The translations under genes and the position numbers were made by a program. Below are positions 24,626 through 32,593 of a stretch of 41,880 nt of DNA, in pieces (position 1 is the stretch's first letter; the number at the start of each line of letters is the position of its first letter). The notes beneath the pieces are model-generated. The model saw only the letters and a list, made by a program, of their open reading frames with translations. It was not told the origin of the DNA and did not search any database. The stretch lies in NCBI GenBank assembly GCA_030668615.1, contig DAOUTQ010000008.1:1-41880 (forward strand). Reading direction: 5' to 3'. Source of the stretch: Bacteroidales bacterium. GTDB lineage: Bacteria; Bacteroidota; Bacteroidia; Bacteroidales; UBA12077.

Positions 24626-26839
24626 ATGAAAAAGTTAATTATTGTAATAACGGTATTGTTTTTCTGCATTTCTGCTGGTTCGCAGGAACGCCGTCTGGCA
24701 CTTGTTATCGGGAATGGTAATTATACCAGTAGTACTCTTTCCAATCCTGAAAATGATGCAAAAGCTTTGGAGAAATCACTTAAAACTCTTGGATTTAATG
24801 TAGTTAAATACGAAAATTTAACACAGAAACAGTTGACTCAGGCCATTGATGACTTTGGTAATAAACTAAAGAATTTTGATGTTGGATTATTCTTTTATGC
24901 TGGACATGGAATTCAGTCAAAAGGTTTTAATTATCTAATTCCGGTTGATGCCGTTTTAAAATCAGAATCAGATATTGAATATAATTGTGTAAGAGCCGAC
25001 AGAATTTTCGGTAAAATGGATGATGCACAAAATGATATTAATATTATTATACTTGATGCATGTCGGGATAATCCTTTCGAAAGAAGCTGGACCAGAGCAG
25101 CTACGGGGCAAGGCTTAACATTTATGGATGCTCCGAGAGGTTCTATTATTGCTTATGCAACATCACCTGGGAAAACAGCTTCGGATGGTTATGCAGAAAA
25201 TAGCCCTTACACTTCAGCCTTGATTACGTGTATGGAAATTCCAAACATCAAAATAGAAGACTTCTTTAAAAAAGTAAGATCTCAGGTCCGGGAACAAACA
25301 AAAGATCAGCAAATTCCATGGGAATCAACTTCATTGGAAGGTGACTTTTATTTTCAACACGATGAAGATTATGTTCAAAAAGAGACTAAAAGCAATGATG
25401 CAAAACAAACAGATGATATTATTGATAGCGAAAGTAGAACAAGCGCTGTTCCTGAAATAAAATCTATGGTAATTTTACCTTTTGCCAATTATTCAGGAGA
25501 TGAAAGTCAGGCTTATCTTGGGATGGGATTACAGGATGCTCTAATTTCTGAAATTGGTCAGCTTGGAACCGTCAGAGTTATTTCAAAAACATCAACTTTA
25601 AGCTATGCTAATACACAAAAAACGATACAAGAAATTGCTTATGAATTAAATGTGGATGCTATTATGGAAGCATCTATTATAACTATACAAGACAATATCA
25701 GACTACATCTTAAATTATATAAGGCTTACCCTGAAGAAAAGCAAATATGGTCGAAGACCTTTGATTCGGATATGAGTAATATTTTTAATCTCTATAGTGA
25801 AGTAGTTAAGGAAATTGCAAAAGAGATACAATTGACTCTTTCACCACAACTAAAATCTAAACTTGCTAAAAACAGACAGGTCAATCCTAAAGCATATGAT
25901 GCTTATATGAATGGTGTCTTTTACTTTTATCAGTTCACTCCCGACGCTTTTGAAAAGGCTCTTGAGTATTTCAATCTTGCAATAGAGCACGATCCTGAGT
26001 GGGGGCCTGCATATGGAGGCATTGCATTATTCTGGATAGGACTTCGGCAATTTGGACTTGCTCCTTCAACCGAAACAATACCAAATATCTATAAATACCT
26101 TGATAAACTGAATGAATTTGAGCCAGGTTCTGCCAATACACATTATATAAATGGTTTGGTAGCTGTATGGACAGGATTTGATTGGGAAAAGGGTGAAAAA
26201 GAGTTTTTAAAAGCACTGGAGCTAAATCCCAACGATGCATACGCAATGATATATTATGCACATTTATTGATGTGTTTAAAAAGAAATGACGAAGCTTTAT
26301 TAATGGGTCAAAAGGCATTGGAATTAGATCCTCTTAATATAGCTATTCAAACATTACATTCGGTTGTTTTATATTGTGCAAATAAAAATGACCAGGCAAT
26401 TACCCTGGCTGAAAAAATTTTGAAAGTTGTACCAGATAATAGCTTGGCGATATCAATACTTTCCATAACACATTATCATAAAAAGGAATACAAAAAAAGC
26501 ATTGATTATTTGACTAGATATTTCCATATTGAAGAGGCTTATAAATTTTTGATATTAAGCACTGTCGATGAAAAAGGATATATTGCTGCGTACGAAATGT
26601 TAATTTCTAAAATAATAGAAATGACTGGTGATAGTTATCCGATGGATTTAGGGCAATTATACCAGATGATAAATAATTACTCTAAGGCAATATACTGGTA
26701 TGAGAAAGCATATGAAGATCATGATGCAAATATCCCTTATCTTGGAACAAGATTATGTTCTATTGGTCAACTAACAGTTGAACCAGGTTATATTGAGTTA
26801 ATGCAAATGCTGAAATTACCTTTAGGTGAATTTGAATAG
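24626..26839 (+). CDS. Exported caspase-TolB-like-TPR protein, copy 3
   Basis: 737 residues: signal peptide MKKLIIVITVLFFCISAGSQ, C14 domain with His94 and Cys146, TolB-like domain (about 273-400, MVILPFANYSGDESQ), then TPRs ending YIELMQMLKLPLGEFE. Caspase and TolB-like parts are nearly identical to copies 1 and 4, while the TPR part is its own. The 5' end is a mosaic: the first 50 bases match copy 2, the next 25 match copy 1, the body is closest to copy 4. It follows the terminator and begins the second pair; I could not find a consensus promoter in the 24498-24625 spacer. Confidence 0.85.
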   Translation: MKKLIIVITVLFFCISAGSQERRLALVIGNGNYTSSTLSNPENDAKALEKSLKTLGFNVVKYENLTQKQLTQAIDDFGNKLKNFDVGLFFYAGHGIQSKGFNYLIPVDAVLKSESDIEYNCVRADRIFGKMDDAQNDINIIILDACRDNPFERSWTRAATGQGLTFMDAPRGSIIAYATSPGKTASDGYAENSPYTSALITCMEIPNIKIEDFFKKVRSQVREQTKDQQIPWESTSLEGDFYFQHDEDYVQKETKSNDAKQTDDIIDSESRTSAVPEIKSMVILPFANYSGDESQAYLGMGLQDALISEIGQLGTVRVISKTSTLSYANTQKTIQEIAYELNVDAIMEASIITIQDNIRLHLKLYKAYPEEKQIWSKTFDSDMSNIFNLYSEVVKEIAKEIQLTLSPQLKSKLAKNRQVNPKAYDAYMNGVFYFYQFTPDAFEKALEYFNLAIEHDPEWGPAYGGIALFWIGLRQFGLAPSTETIPNIYKYLDKLNEFEPGSANTHYINGLVAVWTGFDWEKGEKEFLKALELNPNDAYAMIYYAHLLMCLKRNDEALLMGQKALELDPLNIAIQTLHSVVLYCANKNDQAITLAEKILKVVPDNSLAISILSITHYHKKEYKKSIDYLTRYFHIEEAYKFLILSTVDEKGYIAAYEMLISKIIEMTGDSYPMDLGQLYQMINNYSKAIYWYEKAYEDHDANIPYLGTRLCSIGQLTVEPGYIELMQMLKLPLGEFE

Positions 26840-26877
26840 TAGCTTGATTTTTAAAATATTAACGAAAAAAGCAAGAA

Positions 26878-29094
26878 ATGAAAAAAATAATTATTGTATT
26901 AGCAGCAATACTTTTATGCTTTTTCTCTTATTCGCAGGAAAAGCGATTGGCTCTTGTTATTGGAAATGGTAATTATACCAACAGCATTCTTTCTAACCCC
27001 GAAAATGATGCAAATGCTTTGGAAAAATCACTTAAAGCTCTTGGATTTAATGTAGTTAAATACGAAAATTTAACACAGAAACGGTTGACTCAAGCCATTG
27101 ATGACTTTGGAAATAAACTAAAGAATTATGATGTTGGATTATTCTTTTATGCAGGACATGGAATTCAGTCAAAAGGTTTTAATTATCTAATTCCGGTTGA
27201 TGCCGTTTTAAAAACGGAAGCAGATGTTGAATACAACTGTGTTCGTGCCGACAGAATTTTTGGAAAAATGGAAGAAGCGCAAAATGATATTAATATTATT
27301 ATACTTGATGCATGTCGGGATAATCCTTTCGAACGAAGCTGGAGCAGAGCTGCAACAGGAAAAGGTTTAACATTTATGGATGCACCACGTGGTTCTATAA
27401 TTGCTTATGCTACTGCACCGGGCAAAACTGCTTCGGATGGATATGCAGAAAATAGCCCTTATACTTCAGCCTTGATTACATGTATGGAAATTCCAAACAT
27501 CAAAATAGAAGACTTCTTTAAAAAAGTAAGATCTCTGGTTCGGGAACAAACAAAAGATCAGCAAACTCCGTGGGAATCAACTTCATTGGAAGGAGATTTT
27601 TATTTTTATCATGATGAAAACTATGTCTTAAAAGAAACTGAACGCAATGATGTAAAGCAGACAGTTGACAATAGTGATAATGAAAATAAAAGAACTGCTG
27701 CTCCTGAAATAAAGTCTTTGGCTATTTTGCCTTTCGCCAATTATAGTGGTGATGAAACTCAAAATTATCTTGCCTTAGGCATGCAGGATGCATTAATATC
27801 CGAAATTGGTCAGTTGGGTTCAATAAGAGTAATTTCAAAAACATCTACCCTAAGTTATGCAGGTACTCAAAAGACAATACAAGAAATTGCATACGAATTG
27901 AATGTAGATGCTGTAATGGAAGCTTCTATGATAACAATACAAGATAATATTAGGCTACATCTTAAATTATATAATGCTTACCCAGAAGAAAAACAAATTT
28001 GGTCTCAAACTTTTGATTCTGATATAAGTAATATTTTTAATCTTTATAATGAGGTTATTAAAACAGTTGCAAGTGAAATACAAATTACTTTATCACCAGA
28101 TCAACAATCTCAACTATCTAAAATAAGGCAAGTAAATCCTGAAGCCTATAAGGCATATCTTAAAGGGAAATCTCACCTATTTTCCCTAACACGTGAGAGT
28201 ATGGAAGCAGCTCTGGACTATTTTCAAAATGCAGCAGAAATTGATCCTGAATATGCTCCTGCATATGCAGGTATGGCAGGTGTTTGGGGAGTTTTAAAGC
28301 AAATGGATTATGTCTCACCTGATGTAGCAAATCCAAAAATGAAAGAATATATGTCCAAAGCACTGGAACTTGATAGTCATAACGCAGATGTATATTTTTA
28401 TGATGCTTTAGTGAAAGTATGGACAGACTTTGACTGGGAAGGAGCCGAAAAATCCTTTAAGAACTGTCTTGAAATAAATCCAAATTATTCCGAAGCCTGG
28501 GCCTATTATTCACATTTCTTAATGTGCTTAAAAAGACCAGATGAAATGAGGGAAACTATGAAACGAGCAAGAGAACTAGACCCTCATAATATTATAATTC
28601 AAATATTGGAAGGTGTGGAACTTATGGTAGAATCAAAATACGATTTAAGCATAAACAAAATGAGTCAACTTCAAATGATAATGCCAAATAATCCATTACT
28701 CATGGTCATACTTTTGCAGTGTTACGCAGAAACAGGTAAACATGACTTAGCAATCAATGAATTAAAGAAGATCCTCAATCAAGTAACCGATGAAACGGTA
28801 CTTAAAACATTAGATAAAGAATATAGCAAATTGGGTTTCAAAAAAGCCTTGAATGCCACAGCTGATGTTTTGGTGGAGAGTTCAGGTTTTGTCTCCGCTC
28901 AACATGTCGCCACAATATATGGATATGCTGGCAACGTCGATAAAATGCTGGACTGGCTGGAAAAAATGTATATCAGAGGAGATCCAGATTTACCCTACAT
29001 CGGAGTATTACCCTTTTTTAGACAATATCATGACGAACCGCGTTACATTGAAATAGTGCAACGAATGAAATTACCATTAGGTGAATTAGAATAA
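26878..29094 (+). CDS. Exported caspase-TolB-like-TPR protein, copy 4
   Basis: 738 residues: signal peptide MKKIIIVLAAILLCFFSYSQ, C14 domain with His94 and Cys146, TolB-like domain (about 275-402), then TPR repeats with NPNYSEAWAYYSHFLMCLKR and the closing EPRYIEIVQRMKLPLGELE. It lies 38 bases after copy 3 and is probably cotranscribed. Within the protease region it shares long runs of identical bases with copy 3 (for example around 24800-24960 against 27052-27212), a sign of recent duplication or gene conversion. Catalytic residues are intact; the target is unknown. Confidence 0.85.
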   Translation: MKKIIIVLAAILLCFFSYSQEKRLALVIGNGNYTNSILSNPENDANALEKSLKALGFNVVKYENLTQKRLTQAIDDFGNKLKNYDVGLFFYAGHGIQSKGFNYLIPVDAVLKTEADVEYNCVRADRIFGKMEEAQNDINIIILDACRDNPFERSWSRAATGKGLTFMDAPRGSIIAYATAPGKTASDGYAENSPYTSALITCMEIPNIKIEDFFKKVRSLVREQTKDQQTPWESTSLEGDFYFYHDENYVLKETERNDVKQTVDNSDNENKRTAAPEIKSLAILPFANYSGDETQNYLALGMQDALISEIGQLGSIRVISKTSTLSYAGTQKTIQEIAYELNVDAVMEASMITIQDNIRLHLKLYNAYPEEKQIWSQTFDSDISNIFNLYNEVIKTVASEIQITLSPDQQSQLSKIRQVNPEAYKAYLKGKSHLFSLTRESMEAALDYFQNAAEIDPEYAPAYAGMAGVWGVLKQMDYVSPDVANPKMKEYMSKALELDSHNADVYFYDALVKVWTDFDWEGAEKSFKNCLEINPNYSEAWAYYSHFLMCLKRPDEMRETMKRARELDPHNIIIQILEGVELMVESKYDLSINKMSQLQMIMPNNPLLMVILLQCYAETGKHDLAINELKKILNQVTDETVLKTLDKEYSKLGFKKALNATADVLVESSGFVSAQHVATIYGYAGNVDKMLDWLEKMYIRGDPDLPYIGVLPFFRQYHDEPRYIEIVQRMKLPLGELE

Positions 29095-29197
29095 AATGTT
29101 ATCTTCAAACTTTATTAATAACTAAAACTAAAACGTAGCAATCTCACGACAAATTGATTGAATTCAAGCGAATTATGTTAAGGTGCATTTAAAAAAC

Positions 29198-30220
29198 ATG
29201 GGACATATTTATGTATGTATAACTGTTGACTGGGAAGGCGAAGAATTAAGTAAAATAAATGACCTTATTAAAATTCGTAAGCAAATTGGCAATGAAATTC
29301 CATTCACTCATTTTATATGCCCAAATTACTTTGTATCAAATTTCAATAATGAATTCATCGTTAATAAAATAAAGAGCGCTATTACTCCTTACGATGAAGT
29401 TGGTTTACACATCCATTGCTATAAAGGATTGATTAATAATGTTCCAGGTGTAGAATTTAGGAAAGAGCAAAATTATCATAATGTACCTGGTTGGTTCGAG
29501 GAAAAAATAGTAAAAAAAATAATACCATCATATCGACGTAATGTTTCAGGACGAGGTGTTCCGTTATCTGTATATTCAAAAGGTGAAATAGAAAAAATAA
29601 TTACCGTTTGCAAAGAACTTTTAACTCAACATCTGCAACTTGATGAAGTTAATGGTTTTAGGGCAGGTGGTTGGATTGCAAACGATACAGTACTTGAAGT
29701 TGTCGAAAAATTGAATTTTGTATATGACAGTTCAGCTGTAGCACCATCAATCTTTTCACATGGCTTTAGCAAAAATAATACAGGGAATAAAATTGATAAT
29801 CGTGGTGATAGTAATGGCATTTTTACCGAACATCTATTAAAGCTATGGGGGTTTAATATGCAACCAGAAGGTTTTCTGAAAAACATTAATATACTTCATT
29901 ATAATAATCAGGAAGCTATTCAAATACATTCACAACCATTCAGGTTTAATAAAATAATTGAAATTCCAAATAATTGCGCCTTAACGGAATTTTGTTCGGC
30001 ACAAAAAACCGTTTTGCCGTTAATAAAAAAATATCTGCAAAGCTTAGAGCAAAACCCTAACGAATCATTTGTTATTGTTTATGGATGCCATCAGGAAGGT
30101 GATATTCAATTTAAAAACGATCTTCTAAAATTCTTTTTTGAGCTATCAAGATTAGATACTTCGCTAATTAAGTTTGTTCGAATGGATGAAGTTATAAAAC
30201 AACTAAATATTCCGAAATAG
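29198..30220 (+). CDS. NodB-like polysaccharide deacetylase homologue
   Basis: About 340 residues from the ATG at 29198 (a GTG lies 15 bases upstream). The NodB-type motifs are recognisable: the general-base Asp in TVDWEGE (Asp11), the metal histidines in GLHIHCY (His71, His73), and RAGGW (155-159). Such enzymes remove acetyl groups from sugar polymers, usually outside the cytoplasm, but no signal peptide is evident here, so a soluble or precursor substrate is possible. It follows the caspase array after 103 bases with no terminator between, so cotranscription cannot be excluded. Specificity unknown. Confidence 0.7.
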   Translation: MGHIYVCITVDWEGEELSKINDLIKIRKQIGNEIPFTHFICPNYFVSNFNNEFIVNKIKSAITPYDEVGLHIHCYKGLINNVPGVEFRKEQNYHNVPGWFEEKIVKKIIPSYRRNVSGRGVPLSVYSKGEIEKIITVCKELLTQHLQLDEVNGFRAGGWIANDTVLEVVEKLNFVYDSSAVAPSIFSHGFSKNNTGNKIDNRGDSNGIFTEHLLKLWGFNMQPEGFLKNINILHYNNQEAIQIHSQPFRFNKIIEIPNNCALTEFCSAQKTVLPLIKKYLQSLEQNPNESFVIVYGCHQEGDIQFKNDLLKFFFELSRLDTSLIKFVRMDEVIKQLNIPK

Positions 30221-30548
30221 TTTTCTCTTGAATAAGAGAAAGGAGTGCCATCCTCAATAAATATACAACAAGCAGAGCTATCGTACTGCATTTTAAGAGT
30301 TTATGACATAGTTAAGCATGTAAAAATTTTGATCCTGCTATGCCATATCTATCGACAGCCTGCTTTACATTGAATTAGTGCAGTGAATGAATTTTAATAT
30401 GTATTTTGTATTCCCGCTATTAGAATGCATATTAACAATGACTTACATTAATAATTGTTGTTTTTAGTTTTTATTTTAAACATCGCAAATACTTTTTTGT
30501 TATTTACATGAAGTGTTATTTAGAATGTTTCTAAACATGACAAAAGTC

Positions 30549-30581
30549 TTGTTTTTTATTAACACGACATGCATATATTTG
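30549..30581 (+). promoter_or_regulatory. Probable pruA promoter with palindrome-like core
   Basis: TTG at 30549-30551, 22 bases, then TATATTTG at 30574-30581. The surrounding GACATG-N10-CATAAC resembles the palindrome at the ModE-gene promoter (20 of 24 positions). It lies 153 bases before the gene. Confidence 0.5.
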
Positions 30582-30608
30582 CATAACGCTTTTTAAGGCA
30601 AAAATAAT

Positions 30609-30682
30609 GTCATCCTGTCCCGATAACTATAGGGATATCGAAGGAAGAACACATACCACACTTCGACGAGCTCAGTGTGACA
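30609..30682. repeat. Dispersed repeat, copy 6
   Basis: Ends TGTCATCC and AGTGTGACA. Contains CCCGATAACTATAGGG as a nested hairpin and the right-hand hairpin TCAGTGTGA shared with copy 4. It lies between the pruA promoter and start codon, so would be part of the mRNA leader. Confidence 0.75.
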
Positions 30683-30734
30683 ATTAGTTGAATTATAAAA
30701 AAAATAATGTTTAACAGATAAAATTTAATTTAAA

Positions 30735-32363
30735 ATGCAAAAGAGTTTATACTTCGCACCTCCGGCTAAAAATGAACCGGTATTAACTTACAAAAAAGAT
30801 TCTCCTGAACGCGAGAAACTGGTAAAGGCAATAGAATGGTCAAGATCACATGTTGTTGATGTTCCCATGATTATTGACGGAAAAGAAGTTCGTTCTGAAA
30901 AGAAAATAGAAATGCATCCACCTCATGATCATCAACATGTTTTAGGTCATTACCATCGTGGAGAAGAAAGTCATGTAAAAGATGCCATTGACGCTGCATT
31001 GAAAGCTCGTGAAAAATGGTCTGCAATGTCGTGGAAACAGCGTGCATCAATCTTTTTAAAAGCGGCAGGAATGATTGCTGGTCCATATCGCGCCAGAATA
31101 AATGCAGCAACTATGTTAGGACAATCAAAATCTGTACATCAAGCGGAGATTGATGCTGCCTGTGAGTTATCCGATTTTCTAAGATTTAATGTTCAGTATA
31201 TGACAGAAATATACAATGAGCAACCTGAATCGGATGAGCTAATTTGGAATCGTACTGAACAACGTGCTTTGGAGGGGTTCGTTTTTGCTTTAACGCCTTT
31301 TAATTTTACCGCTATTGCAGGAAATTTACCTTCAGCACCTGCAATGATGGGTAATACTATAGTTTGGAAACCATCGAACACGCAAATTTATTCGGCTCGA
31401 ATTATCATGGAGATTTTCATGGAAGCAGGATTGCCGGATGGAGTCATTAACCTTGTTTATGTTTCTGGTCCGGCTGCCGGTAAAGTTATTTTTTCTCATC
31501 CTGATTTTGCAGGCATTCACTTCACAGGATCAACAGCTGTATTCCAAAATATTTGGAAAGAGATTGGGAATAATATTATGAATTATAAATCGTATCCACG
31601 AATTGTAGGTGAAACAGGTGGCAAAAACTTTGTTTTAGTTCACGAGACAGCAAACGCAGTGCAGGTTGCGACAGCTCTTACCCGTGGTGCTTTTGAGTTT
31701 CAAGGGCAAAAGTGTTCTGCGGCTTCACGTGCCTATATTCCAAGCAATTTGTGGGATGAAATACTTTGCGAAATTAAATGCGATATGAATACCATGAAAA
31801 TGGGAACTGTTGAAGATTTTTCAAATTTTGTAAATGCAGTTATTGATGAAGCATCTTTCGACAAACTCTCTGGTTATATTGAACGTGCAAAACAAGATAA
31901 GGATGTAGAAATTATTCATGGTGGAAATTACGATAAATCGAAAGGATATTTTATTGAGCCAACTATAATTCTTACTAAAAATCCTCAGTATGTGACCATG
32001 GAAGAAGAACTATTCGGACCTGTATTGACAATTTATGTTTACGATCACACCAAATTTGAAGAAACTGTTGAGCTGGTTGATAAAACATCTATTTATGCCT
32101 TAACAGGATCGATATTCTCAAAAGATCGATATGTAATTGAAAGTACAATGAAAAAGCTTGAACATGCTGCAGGCAACTTTTACATTAATGATAAGCCAAC
32201 CGGTGCAGTTGTAAATCAGCAACCTTTTGGTGGCGCACGTGGATCAGGAACAAACGATAAAGCAGGCTCGAAACTTAATTTATTACGTTGGGTTAGTCCT
32301 CGAACAATAAAAGAATGTTTTGTTCCACCAATAAGTTACAAGTATCCGTTTATGGAAGAATAA
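30735..32363 (+). CDS. pruA: L-glutamate gamma-semialdehyde dehydrogenase
   Basis: 542 residues, the length of monofunctional P5C dehydrogenases. It oxidises glutamate semialdehyde to glutamate with NAD+ in proline catabolism. Visible: TPFNFTAIAGNLPSAP, the catalytic Glu in GETGGKNFV, and the nucleophile Cys327 in GQKCSAASR; the C-terminal block FGGARGSGTNDKAG is also diagnostic. A proline dehydrogenase gene is not nearby. The promoter lies far upstream with a dispersed repeat in the leader. Another copy of the repeat follows the gene. Confidence 0.95.
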   Translation: MQKSLYFAPPAKNEPVLTYKKDSPEREKLVKAIEWSRSHVVDVPMIIDGKEVRSEKKIEMHPPHDHQHVLGHYHRGEESHVKDAIDAALKAREKWSAMSWKQRASIFLKAAGMIAGPYRARINAATMLGQSKSVHQAEIDAACELSDFLRFNVQYMTEIYNEQPESDELIWNRTEQRALEGFVFALTPFNFTAIAGNLPSAPAMMGNTIVWKPSNTQIYSARIIMEIFMEAGLPDGVINLVYVSGPAAGKVIFSHPDFAGIHFTGSTAVFQNIWKEIGNNIMNYKSYPRIVGETGGKNFVLVHETANAVQVATALTRGAFEFQGQKCSAASRAYIPSNLWDEILCEIKCDMNTMKMGTVEDFSNFVNAVIDEASFDKLSGYIERAKQDKDVEIIHGGNYDKSKGYFIEPTIILTKNPQYVTMEEELFGPVLTIYVYDHTKFEETVELVDKTSIYALTGSIFSKDRYVIESTMKKLEHAAGNFYINDKPTGAVVNQQPFGGARGSGTNDKAGSKLNLLRWVSPRTIKECFVPPISYKYPFMEE

Positions 32364-32373
32364 ATAATCAAAA

Positions 32374-32481
32374 TGTTATTCCCGCGCAGGCGGGAATCTC
32401 ATTTCGAACCATAAAAAACTCCGGTCCCGATAGTTATCGGGATGCCCGGAACTATCTCATGACCGTATGGAGTAATGACAA
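32374..32481. repeat. Dispersed repeat, copy 7
   Basis: Ends TGTTATTCC and GGAGTAATGACA. Internal hairpins CCCGCGCAGGCGGG and TCCCGATAGTTATCGGGA; the latter also occurs in variant form in copy 6. It separates pruA from the wtp promoter and could act as pruA terminator. Confidence 0.75.
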
Positions 32482-32538
32482 TAATAACATCAAAACACAA
32501 GCATTTTTTAATAAAATCTTAAAAGATTTCTTTTTCTT

Positions 32539-32564
32539 AACGATATGTTTATTTTTGCATATCC
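32539..32564 (+). promoter_or_regulatory. wtp operon promoter with perfect palindrome
   Basis: GATATG (32542-32547), ten bases, CATATC (32558-32563): perfect inverted 6-mers. The spacer contains the -7 box TATTTTTG (32550-32557), so a dimeric repressor bound here would block polymerase. It is nearly identical to the ModE-gene promoter. The wtpA start is 30 bases downstream. Confidence 0.65.
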
Positions 32565-32593
32565 TTAATTAAACATTAAACAATAAAACAAAA

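Larger units (their letters stand above)
30221..30734. other. 514-base spacer upstream of pruA
   Basis: No credible gene. The left half (to about 30540) is AT-rich with nothing that I can name. The right half holds a promoter at 30549-30581 and a dispersed repeat at 30609-30682, then about 50 bases to the pruA start. Confidence 0.6.

Noticed and set aside
25971-26318. 115-codon minus-strand frame in caspase copy 3
   Set aside because: Antisense to the TPR region; no promoter or homology.
19950-29094. The caspase array as an anti-phage defence island
   Set aside because: All copies have signal peptides, and no nuclease, cyclase, reverse transcriptase, integrase or other defence gene is nearby; export does not fit known cytosolic defence caspases.
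30190-30220. C terminus QLNIPK shared by the deacetylase homologue and caspase copy 2
   Set aside because: Only six to seven residues, different codons; most likely coincidence.
32315-32572. 85-codon plus-strand frame after pruA
   Set aside because: Starts inside pruA and reads through dispersed repeat copy 7; peptide reflects the repeat.
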